DNA from: an uncultured Actinomycetes bacterium
Lineage (GTDB): Bacteria; Actinomycetota; Actinomycetes; Mycobacteriales; Nakamurellaceae
Direction of reading: 5' to 3'
Assembly: GCA_937926105.1 (NCBI GenBank)
Contig: CALANS010000051.1
Location: forward strand, 186,001-250,000
DNA: 64,000 nt
The number at the start of each line of letters is the position of its first letter. Position 1 is the first letter of the stretch. The position numbers were made by a program, and so were the translations under genes. Shown piece by piece: positions 57,053 through 64,000 of this stretch. The notes under the pieces were generated by a model. That model did no database searches, was not told the origin of the DNA, and saw only the letters and a list, made by a program, of their open reading frames with translations.

Positions 57053-57857
57053 GTTTCCCCTCCTGCCTGGCGTTGCGAAGGGTCAGCGCGAGCAGCCAAC
57101 GCGCGAGCAGGAACGCGATCAGGCCCTCACCGAGGACGACGGCGCACCGCCAGGCCCAGCCGGCGACCGTCGGATGGTTCACGCTGTCGCGCACCAGGTC
57201 CGCGCTCCAGGACAGGAACACGATGCGGGACAGCGGATGCACCCAGTCGGGATACACGGAGATCGGCACCAGGACGCCGCCGAGCACGTAGAAGGGATAG
57301 GTCATGGCGTTCTGGAAGATCCGCGGCGACCGCGAGTTGACGAAGAACACCGAGAACAGCAGCGCCGTCCCGAGTGTCGCGGCGGCGGTGCACACGACCG
57401 CGGCCACCAGTGGCAGCGGCGCCCGCACGATCGGGGTAATGCCGAAGATGATCCAGCCGGTGAGCGCGGACAGCACCAGTCCGATCAGCGAGATGACGGT
57501 GACGACGCTGACCCTGCCGATCAGCACCGTCTCCAGCCGCCCGGGTGCGGCGGTGAGCGATTCGAGCGATCGATTATCGCGTTCCCGGGCGATGACCTCG
57601 CCGGAAATGATCAGGGCCATTCCCCACAGGGCGATCAGCGCGGGTGCGACCACACCGTAGACGTCCAGGTCCGGGCGGGATGCGTGACGGAAGATCGCCA
57701 CAAATCCCACGGTCTGGATCGGCACCAGCAGCAGTGTGACCATTTCGAACGGCCGGGATCGCAGCAGACGGAATTCCAGCGCGGCCGCCGATCCGAACAG
57801 CCGCAGCGACGCCAGCGGGTTCCATGGCCGGGGGGCCCGCACGGTGGAGGTCGTCAT
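57033..57857 (-). CDS. ABC-2 exporter permease, first subunit
   Basis: A 274-residue permease with six helices, including ALWGMALIISGEVIARERDNRSLESLTAAP, the conserved cytoplasmic turn of ABC-2 permeases, and YPFYVLGGVLVPISVYPDW near the end. ATG at 57857 overlaps the ATPase stop (ATGA). It likely forms a heterodimer channel with the 56201-57052 product. Confidence 0.87.
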   Translation of the reverse strand: MTTSTVRAPRPWNPLASLRLFGSAAALEFRLLRSRPFEMVTLLLVPIQTVGFVAIFRHASRPDLDVYGVVAPALIALWGMALIISGEVIARERDNRSLESLTAAPGRLETVLIGRVSVVTVISLIGLVLSALTGWIIFGITPIVRAPLPLVAAVVCTAAATLGTALLFSVFFVNSRSPRIFQNAMTYPFYVLGGVLVPISVYPDWVHPLSRIVFLSWSADLVRDSVNHPTVAGWAWRCAVVLGEGLIAFLLARWLLALTLRNARQEGKLGLAAF

Positions 57858-58837
57858 CGCACGCGCATGCCGCGGTCACCGATGATGTGGACGTACACCT
57901 CGGCCAGCGAGGGTCGGTCCACCGTCACGTTCGTGTGCCCCAGCCCGATGAGCTCGGTCAGCAGGTCCGCCACCGCGCCCTGGAGTTTGGTCTCCAGCCG
58001 GACGCCGCCGGTGTCCAGCACGCCAGCGGAGGCGATCTCGTCGCGGCCGTCGAATCGGGCCACCAGGTCACGGGCCTGCTCGTCGGTGACGGCGCGGATG
58101 TCGATGCGCTCATACTGCAGCAGCATCTGCGAGAGCGCGGCGGGCGTCGCGGTCGCCAGGATCCGTCCGCGGTCGATCATCGACACCCGGTGGCACAACG
58201 CTTCCGCTTCGGCCATGTCGTGCGTGGTCAGCAGGATCGTCGTGCCGGCGGCGTTGATCCGCCTGATCAGACCCCGGAACGCGGTGGACGAGACCGGATC
58301 CATCCCGGTGGTCGGCTCGTCCAGCAGCAGCACCGCCGGGTCGGGTAGCAATCCCCGTGCCAGGTGCAGGCGCTGCGCCATGCCGCGGGAATATCGCTCG
58401 GCCGGGATGTCGACGTCGGCCAGGCCGACCAGATCGATCACGTGGTCGATGCGCTGCGCGGCGAGCCTGCCGCCCATGCCGTACATCGAAGCCCAGAACC
58501 GTAGATTTTGCGCCGCAGTCAGCCCGCCGTACAGACCCCGGTCCCCGCCCAGCACCAGGCCGATACTGCGGCGCACCTCCGAAGCCTGCTCGACGACGTC
58601 GAACCCCGCCACCGACGCCGAACCGGAGCTCGGCGTCAGGATTGTCGAGAGGATCTTCGCCAGCGTGGTCTTGCCCGCGCCGTTCGGCCCGAGCAGGCCG
58701 TGGATCTCGCCAGCCGGGATGGACAGGTCCACATCGTCGAGCGCCACCACATCCCGCTGGGGATCGGACGAGGCACGCCGCCGATGGGGCACACGGTAGA
58801 CACGGCCCAGGCCCTGGGTCAGTACGGCGTCCGTCAC
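57854..58837 (-). CDS. ABC exporter ATP-binding protein
   Basis: A 327-residue ATPase serving the two permeases downstream. Walker A GPNGAGKTT, Walker B VLLLDEPTTGMDP and the H-loop THDMAEAEAL are present. The signature is YSRGMAQRLHLARG instead of LSGGQ, as in some DrrA/CcmA-like ATPases. A C-terminal domain of about 100 residues follows. The GTG start at 58837 has GAGGTGACGG upstream. Confidence 0.9.
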   Translation of the reverse strand: MTDAVLTQGLGRVYRVPHRRRASSDPQRDVVALDDVDLSIPAGEIHGLLGPNGAGKTTLAKILSTILTPSSGSASVAGFDVVEQASEVRRSIGLVLGGDRGLYGGLTAAQNLRFWASMYGMGGRLAAQRIDHVIDLVGLADVDIPAERYSRGMAQRLHLARGLLPDPAVLLLDEPTTGMDPVSSTAFRGLIRRINAAGTTILLTTHDMAEAEALCHRVSMIDRGRILATATPAALSQMLLQYERIDIRAVTDEQARDLVARFDGRDEIASAGVLDTGGVRLETKLQGAVADLLTELIGLGHTNVTVDRPSLAEVYVHIIGDRGMRVR

Positions 58838-59593
58838 CCGTCACCTCGGCATTGCAGTCGGCTTGCCCGGTCGCGCCCACCGCACTCATGCGTCGCTGCG
58901 AACCATCGGTCCGTGCCGGCGTGGCCGGTGCAGATGTTACTGGATCGAGGGTCCTGCCTGCCGGTCGCTCGACGCTGCTGTCGACCCTCGACGCGGCTCG
59001 GGAACCACTTGGATAGCACCTCGGCTACGCCTACGAATTGGCGGACGTCATTGCGCATCTGTCGAGTCGCCGTGATGGTCTGATCAACGTGCCCAAGCTG
59101 CTCGATCTGGTCGATATCACCGACGGGCAGCGAATCCGACTTCGGCCATACCGCATGCTCATGGCGATCTTCTGGCTGGCCATGCTCCTGCCTGAAACAC
59201 CGGATACTCACGAAACCCGGTCGGGACGACCGAAAGCCATGTCAGATGCACGCTGAACCTGCTCGGTGGCGGGACTCCCGCCCGCTGACCGACCTGTTGC
59301 AGAGCGCCACGCACGCGGGCACGGCGGTATGGGCATCCGGTAGGGAGCGTGCTGTGGTCCGCGAGCGGGCCTTCCGCCCGATGCGCCCGTAGGCGCCCAC
59401 CCTGATGGCCGTGCCGCCGGCGACCTTCACGTAATTCAAGACGCAGACGGAGTCTGATCGACGGCGTCACGGACACTGGACGGAGCATCGCAGCACAGCG
59501 GATCGCGTACCGGGCTCAGGCTCCATCAAACCCTCGGACGAGACAGTATTGTGCGCTGACACTTTCGATCGTTACGCGCTCACGCACGCGGCA
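58838..59593. other. Stretch without a convincing gene
   Basis: About 750 bases upstream of the exporter operon. Only short overlapping frames exist, for example on plus around 59038-59256 and on minus around 59242-59439, none with a good start, a ribosome site or a recognisable domain. The base composition is more mixed than in the neighbouring genes. It looks like decayed coding DNA next to the pseudogene fragments that follow. Confidence 0.5.
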
Positions 59594-59608
59594 GTGTACC
59601 TGGTACAC
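59594..59608. promoter_or_regulatory. Perfect palindrome upstream of the LacI-type remnant
   Basis: GTGTACC-T-GGTACAC: 7-base perfect arms around one base, ending 9 bases before the ATG of the HTH remnant at 59617. Its size and symmetry suit a repressor operator, perhaps formerly autoregulatory. Confidence 0.5.
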
Positions 59609-59616
59609 GTGCAAGG

Positions 59617-59775
59617 ATGGCCCACCGTCCTTCCAGTTTCGGCGGGAAACCGTCTCGGCGTTGCCGGCGCGTTGGATACCTGGATCACGTCGCTGGGGCA
59701 GGCGTCTCGCGGCAGGCGATGACGCTGCGGGGACCTGTCAAGGACTGGACGTGGTTCAGGCGCGATTCGAGCGCC
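59617..59775 (+). pseudogene. Remnant of a LacI-family regulator (N-terminal HTH only)
   Basis: The frame starting at 59617 reads RRVGYLDHVAGAGVSRQAMT near residues 18-37. This resembles the LacI helix-turn-helix (xVTLxDVAxxAGVSRxTVS) with one extra residue. After about 35 codons the similarity stops, the ligand-binding domain is absent, and the frame runs antisense into the methyltransferase gene. It is best read as a decayed, truncated gene. The similarity is short, so confidence is modest. Confidence 0.4.
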
Positions 59776-59778
59776 CGG

Positions 59779-60435
59779 TCAGGGTTTCGTCCAGGCGATG
59801 GTGTGCCGAAAGGCGAGGTGGTGCCGGAGGGTCGCGCCGGGCATCCCGTCGATGACCGCCTTTCGCAGCTCGTCAAAGGACAGGGTGGGGTCGCGTACCG
59901 GGAACGGCGGGTCCTGCACTCCGGCTCGGCTCGGCCACGGATGCTTCACGTAGCCGATGAGCGGGTTGGTCACGACGGAGGTAGCGTCCCACAGGTAGTC
60001 CCGGAGGGAACGCGGCGCCGCGAGTCCGACCGCGAGAAACCGGCCGCCGGTCACGAGCAGCCGCCGGACCGCTCGCAATGCCTCCGGGAGGTCGAGGTGG
60101 TGTAGCACGGCAAGCATCGTCACCGCATCGAATGGCCCTTCCAGCTGGGTCCATGGCTTGTCGACAACGGACACGGTGGGCAGGCCGGCGCAGCGCCGGC
60201 TCGCCTCCTGTCGCATGGTGACGTCGATGTCGCTACCGATCACCGAGCCGACGTGAGGCGCGAGCACCGCCAGGAGTTCGCCTCGGCCGCACCCGACATC
60301 GAGGACCGCGTTGCACGGTTCGGGCAAGTTGGCGAGGATCCAACTGTGGAAATGGTCGTTGTGGCTCCACGGGTGGCGCGCGTTCAATCGGCGCAGCCCG
60401 GACGTTAGTGCGTCGCTCCATGGTTTGCTCGTCAT
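59779..60435 (-). CDS. Class I SAM-dependent methyltransferase
   Basis: A 218-residue methyltransferase. Motif I is VLDVGCGRGELL (near 45), the acidic end of strand 2 is GSDIDV, and the post-I region FDAVTMLAVLHHLDLPEAL and LLVTGGRFLAVGL complete the SAM fold. The N-terminus NARHPWSHNDHFHSWIL is common in small-molecule methyltransferases. The start at ATG 60435 is preferred; ATG 60450 would add five residues. The substrate is unknown. It stands between gene fragments, so it may be a recent arrival. Confidence 0.82.
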   Translation of the reverse strand: MTSKPWSDALTSGLRRLNARHPWSHNDHFHSWILANLPEPCNAVLDVGCGRGELLAVLAPHVGSVIGSDIDVTMRQEASRRCAGLPTVSVVDKPWTQLEGPFDAVTMLAVLHHLDLPEALRAVRRLLVTGGRFLAVGLAAPRSLRDYLWDATSVVTNPLIGYVKHPWPSRAGVQDPPFPVRDPTLSFDELRKAVIDGMPGATLRHHLAFRHTIAWTKP

Positions 60436-60540
60436 TCGCCGGACCACCATGAGTCGATCGTCGCACGGATCGGTGCCGACCAACGATCGCGGAATCCCGC
60501 TGGTGCTACGCATTGTTGGCGCGGCGGAACGGGCTGGAGT

Positions 60541-60785
60541 GTGCTGCGCCGCACCCAGTGGATCGAGGTCGCGCTGCCGCTGGGCGCCGGCATCGTGCTG
60601 GCCGTCGGAGCCGGGGGCTCGCGGGCGCCGCCTACCTCGCGTAGGGCGGCGAGGCGCAGTACCTGCCCTGGAGCGAGTTCGGTGCGCCGGCCGGTGCCGC
60701 GCTGCTCGCCGCCGTGGTGGTCGCGGGCTTCGCCGTGATCGCCTCCAGCCCCCGGATCCGACCGGAACTCATCCGCAGCGAGTAG
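60541..60785 (+). pseudogene. 3' fragment of an FtsX-like ABC permease, frameshifted and interrupted
   Basis: From GTG 60541 the frame reads LRRTQWIEVALPLGAGIVLA, then near 60617 it must shift to continue LAGAAYLA. An in-frame TAG follows at 60642-60644. After it the same frame continues LPWSEFGAPAGAALLAAVVV and SSPRIRPELIRSE to TAG at 60783. Last-helix composition and the end resemble the tail of actinobacterial FtsX-type permeases. The rest of the gene is missing, so this is a relic. Confidence 0.55.
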
Positions 60786-60794
60786 CGGCGCGTC

Positions 60795-60837
60795 CTACCA
60801 TGAAATTCTAACTCAGGGCGTTTGATTTGCATGGTAG
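60795..60837. repeat. Inverted repeat upstream of the AAA ATPase gene
   Basis: CTACCATG (60795-60802) and CATGGTAG (60830-60837) are perfect arms separated by 27 A/T-richer bases, ending 9 bases before the ATPase start. It could be an operator or the scar of an insertion. Confidence 0.45.
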
Positions 60838-60846
60838 CTTGAGAGA

Positions 60847-62019
60847 GTGATTCGTCGTGATGCTGATCTGGCGCGCTTGCGATCGGCGATGGCTCGGGCG
60901 CCGGTGGTGCTGCTGGTGGGCCCTCGGCAGGCAGGCAAGACCACCCTCGCTCGCCATGCGATGGGTTTCGACCAGGGCCCGGTCCATTTCTTGGATGCGG
61001 AGAATCCCCGGGACCTCTCCCGATTGTCCGATCCGCTGCTGGCCTTGGAGTCGTTGCGTGGCACGGTTGTGGTTGACGAAGCGCAACATGTGCCGGATCT
61101 GTTCCCCGTGCTGCGGGTCCTCGCCGATCGACCGGAGAGTCAGGCTCGTTTTCTTATCCTGGGCAGTGCGTCCCCGACGCTTGTCGGTCTGGGGGCCGAG
61201 AGCCTTGCCGGGAGGGTCGAGATCATTGAGCTCGACGGCCTGCGCGTCGCTGACGTGGGGACCGGTGAGCTTGATCGTCTGTGGGTGCGCGGCGGCCTCC
61301 CGCCTGCCTATACCGCGCGCAGCGAGCCCGACTCGATCGCTTGGCGCGACAACTATGTCGCGACATTCCTGGAGCGCGACCTGGCAGGTCTCGGGTTCCG
61401 CATGCCGGCCACCACCATGCGTCGGGTCTGGACGATGCTCGCTCACTATCACGGGCAGCTTTGGAACGGGGCGGAGCTCGCGCGGGCGCTCGGAGTCAGC
61501 GAACCTTCCGTCCGGAGGTATCTCGACGCGCTGACCGATGCACTGGTCGTTCGTCAGCTGCAGCCGTGGTTCGCCAACATCTCTAAACGACAGGTGCGAT
61601 CCCCCAAGATCTACCTGCGCGACAGCGGCACGCTGCACAGCCTGCTGGGCATCGGCGATCAGGAGTCTCTGCTCTCGCATCCCACGGTGGGGGCCAGCTA
61701 CGAAGGCTTCATCATCGAGCAACTTGCGCAGATCTGCGGCCGGATCCCGATGTACTTCTGGCGCACGCAGCAGGGTGCCGAATTGGACCTATATCTTCAG
61801 CACGGCGGTGCCAGACTGGGGATCGAGGTCAAGCGGAGTTCCGCGCCCAAGCTCACTCCTTCGATGCGGCATGCGCTGAGCGATCTGCATCTGGATCATC
61901 TCCTGGTCTGCTATCCGGGTCCGGTGCGCTACCCGGTATCGCCGGATGTCACCGCGATCCCGGACGCGGACCTGCTGCGAGTCACAGGCGCCGACGAGCT
62001 CCTGGCATTGGCGGGCTGA
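60847..62019 (+). CDS. AAA ATPase with DUF4143 domain
   Basis: A 390-residue protein with an N-terminal AAA_14 ATPase (Walker [10 protein letters not shown] at 25-33, Walker [11 protein letters not shown] near 72) and a C-terminal DUF4143 domain ([13 protein letters not shown] near 178, then a winged-helix-like [16 protein letters not shown]). The end has a nuclease-like fold motif [15 protein letters not shown] and GIEVKRS, resembling the E..D..(E)xK layout. Such proteins are widespread, often mobile, and of unclear function. GTG at 60847 follows GAGAGA. The GC content and codon usage are slightly lower than in the housekeeping neighbours. Confidence 0.85.
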   Translation: MIRRDADLARLRSAMARAPVVLLVGPRQAGKTTLARHAMGFDQGPVHFLDAENPRDLSRLSDPLLALESLRGTVVVDEAQHVPDLFPVLRVLADRPESQARFLILGSASPTLVGLGAESLAGRVEIIELDGLRVADVGTGELDRLWVRGGLPPAYTARSEPDSIAWRDNYVATFLERDLAGLGFRMPATTMRRVWTMLAHYHGQLWNGAELARALGVSEPSVRRYLDALTDALVVRQLQPWFANISKRQVRSPKIYLRDSGTLHSLLGIGDQESLLSHPTVGASYEGFIIEQLAQICGRIPMYFWRTQQGAELDLYLQHGGARLGIEVKRSSAPKLTPSMRHALSDLHLDHLLVCYPGPVRYPVSPDVTAIPDADLLRVTGADELLALAG

Positions 62020-62053
62020 CTCGGCCCAGCAGCCCCGAGTAGCCTCGGCGGAC

Positions 62054-64000
62054 GTGAATCCGCTGCTGACCCCGTCACCGCTGCCCTACCAGCTTCCGCC
62101 ATTCGCCGACATCACACCGGACCACATCCGGCAGGCGCTGGAGGCCGGCATGGCCGAGCAGCGCGCCGAAGTCGACGCTATCGCCGCCAACGGTGACGAG
62201 CCCGACTTCGCCAACACCATCGAAGGGCTGGAGCGCTCCGGGCAGACGCTGCAGCGGACCGAGTTGCTGTTCGGCACCCTTGCCGGCACCTGCTCCACTG
62301 CTGAGATCCAAGCGATCGAGGCGGAGTTCGCACCGAGGCTAGCCGCCCACTCCGACGCCGTTCGGCTGAACCCGGCGCTGTTCGCCCGCATCGACGCGGT
62401 GCACGCGTATCGCAGCGAGGCCGGCCTGACCGCCGAGCAGGTCCGCCTGGTCGAGCGCTACCACCTGGACTTCGTGCTGGCCGGGGCGGGACTCGACGAT
62501 CCGGCGCGCGCGGAGTTGACCGAGCTCAACCAGCAGATCTCCGTGCAGTCCACCGCGTTCCGGCAGAACCTGCTGGCCGCCATGGAGGGCTCCGCCCTGC
62601 GCCTCACCGATGTTGCGGAACTGGACGGCGCGAGCCCGGACGCCATCGCCGCCGCCGCCGAGGCCGCCCGAACACGGGGCCTGGACGGCTATCTCGTCAC
62701 CCTCGTCTCACCGACCTCCCAGCCGCTGCTGGCCTCCCTGACCCGCCGCGACATCCGGGAACGACTCTTCGCCGCATCGCTGCACCGGGCCTCATCCGGC
62801 GAGCACGACAACGGCCCGATCGCCGTTCGCATCGCGCAATTGCGCGCCCTCCGGGCGGCCCTGCTGGGGTTCGCCACGCACGCCGACGCCATGCTCGCCG
62901 ACCGCGCGGCCGGCAGCACCGGCGCCGTCGACGCGCTGCTGGGCCGGATCGTCGCGCCGGCCGTCGCCAATGCCCGCGCCGAGGCGGAGCTGATCGCCGA
63001 GTTCGCCGCCCGGGATGGCGTCGCCGAACTTGCCCCGTGGGATTGGGCCTACTACAGCGACCTGGTGCGCGCCGAACGCTACCGGGTGGACACCGCGGCG
63101 CTGCGCCCCTACTTCGAGCTCGACGCGGTGTTGCAGGACGGCGTCTTCCACGCGGCGAACCTGGTGTACGGCATCACCTTCCGCCGCCGTGAGGACCTGG
63201 CCGGGTATCACGCCGACGTGCGAGTGTGGGAGGTGGCGGACGCCTCGGGCGAGGTCCTCGGCCTGTACCTGGGCGACTACTTCGCCCGAAAGGGCAAGCG
63301 CGGCGGGGCGTGGATGTCCAACCTGGTCGATCAGTCGACGCTGCTGGGTACCTCTCCGGTGGTCTACAACAGTTTGAACATTCCGCAGCCGACCCCCGGC
63401 GAGCCGGCGCTGCTCACCCTGGACGAGGTCGGCACCCTGTTCCACGAGTTCGGGCACGCCCTGCACGGGCTGTTCTCGAGAGTGGTCTACCCGCGGCTGT
63501 CCGGGACCTCCGTACCGCGTGACGTGGTGGAGTTTCCCAGCCAGGTCAACGAGATGTGGATGCTGCGCCCGGAGATCCTGGGCCGCTACGCACGGCACGT
63601 CACCACCGGGGAGCAACTGGATCCCGCGGTGGCGCAGGCGATCCGGGACGCTGCGCAGTGGGGCGAGGGATTCCGGACCGTCGAGTACCTGGCCGCCACC
63701 CTGCTGGACCAGGCATGGCACCGGCTGGCACCCGACGCCACCGTCGACGACCCGGAGGCCTTCGAGAATGAGGCGCTCCGCAGGGCCGGGATAGCAATGG
63801 AGTTGATTCCGCCCCGCTACCGCACCGGCTACTTCCAACACATCTTCGCCAGCGGCTACTCGGCCGGGTACTACTCCTACATCTGGGCGGAGGTGCTGGA
63901 CGCGGACACCGTCGAATGGTTCGAGGCGCATCCGGGATCGGTGCGCCAGGCCGGTGACGAGTTCCGATCCACGGTGCTCTCCCGGGGCAACACGGTGGAC
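62054..64000 (+). CDS. M3-family oligopeptidase (peptidyl-dipeptidase Dcp / oligopeptidase A-like), 3' end outside the window
   Basis: At least 649 residues are visible, and the frame is still open at the right edge. The N-terminus NPLLTPSPLPYQLPPFADITPDH is typical of Dcp/PrlC-type enzymes. The zinc motif HEFGHALHG lies near 464, with EFPSQVNEMW carrying the third ligand region, and GYFQHIFASGYSAGYYSY near the end lines the active site. It is a cytoplasmic metallopeptidase that degrades oligopeptides. The family total is about 680 residues, so only the last few tens are missing. The start is GTG 62054, 34 bases after the AAA ATPase stop. Confidence 0.93.
   Translation, partial: MNPLLTPSPLPYQLPPFADITPDHIRQALEAGMAEQRAEVDAIAANGDEPDFANTIEGLERSGQTLQRTELLFGTLAGTCSTAEIQAIEAEFAPRLAAHSDAVRLNPALFARIDAVHAYRSEAGLTAEQVRLVERYHLDFVLAGAGLDDPARAELTELNQQISVQSTAFRQNLLAAMEGSALRLTDVAELDGASPDAIAAAAEAARTRGLDGYLVTLVSPTSQPLLASLTRRDIRERLFAASLHRASSGEHDNGPIAVRIAQLRALRAALLGFATHADAMLADRAAGSTGAVDALLGRIVAPAVANARAEAELIAEFAARDGVAELAPWDWAYYSDLVRAERYRVDTAALRPYFELDAVLQDGVFHAANLVYGITFRRREDLAGYHADVRVWEVADASGEVLGLYLGDYFARKGKRGGAWMSNLVDQSTLLGTSPVVYNSLNIPQPTPGEPALLTLDEVGTLFHEFGHALHGLFSRVVYPRLSGTSVPRDVVEFPSQVNEMWMLRPEILGRYARHVTTGEQLDPAVAQAIRDAAQWGEGFRTVEYLAATLLDQAWHRLAPDATVDDPEAFENEALRRAGIAMELIPPRYRTGYFQHIFASGYSAGYYSYIWAEVLDADTVEWFEAHPGSVRQAGDEFRSTVLSRGNTVD

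Noticed and set aside
59242..59439. 65-residue minus frame (NYVKVAGGTAIRVGAYGRIG)
   Set aside because: No ribosome site, no known family, and overlapping frames on both strands; treated as part of the decayed stretch.

Overview
The window is high-GC DNA with GTG/ATG starts, GTGA/ATGA stop-start overlaps and tight operons. It carries an HspR-type heat-shock operon (dnaK-grpE-dnaJ-hspR) and a separate clpB, each preceded by a HAIR operator. This is typical of an actinobacterium; the genus cannot be fixed from the sequence alone. No rRNA, intact tRNA, CRISPR array or complete insertion sequence was seen.

Layout. 0-3.3 kb: 3' end of a probable TPR regulator, a VapBC toxin-antitoxin pair and a DrrAB-like ABC exporter. 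3.3-3.76 kb: non-coding, with two inverted repeats and a tRNA-3'-end-like motif. 3.76-10.2 kb: GH15 trehalase/glucoamylase-like enzyme, an EamA transporter and three membrane or secreted proteins. 10.2-21.1 kb: dnaK operon; a CYTH-CHAD gene between two paralogous secreted proteins; clpB. 21-30.7 kb: double-GGDEF membrane protein, phosphoribosyltransferase, two PLP enzymes, a membrane-anchored sulfite-oxidase-fold protein and an MFS transporter.

30.7-52 kb is the most interesting part. About seventeen genes look like one metabolic island for importing and breaking down peptides or acyl amino acids that contain D-amino acids, possibly cell-wall muropeptides. They are: two CE7/AXE1 esterases; a GNAT acyltransferase fused in translation to an N-acylamino-acid racemase; an S9 peptidase, a class A beta-lactamase-like protein, an M20 peptidase and a DppA-type D-aminopeptidase on the minus strand; and, divergently, a peptide ABC importer with a D-aminoacylase and a serine/threonine dehydratase-like enzyme. 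They are followed by a SIS-domain protein, a proline-iminopeptidase-like hydrolase and a beta-lactamase-fold serine hydrolase. The parts match a known D-to-L amino acid route (N-acylation, racemisation, L-specific deacylation) attached to an import and peptidase system.

52-64 kb: EamA transporter, ECF sigma factor with membrane anti-sigma-like partner, purB and a three-gene ABC-2 exporter. Then comes a decayed stretch (58.8-60.8 kb) with a LacI-type HTH remnant, an intact methyltransferase and a broken FtsX-like permease end. The window closes with a DUF4143 AAA ATPase and an M3 oligopeptidase cut by the window edge.
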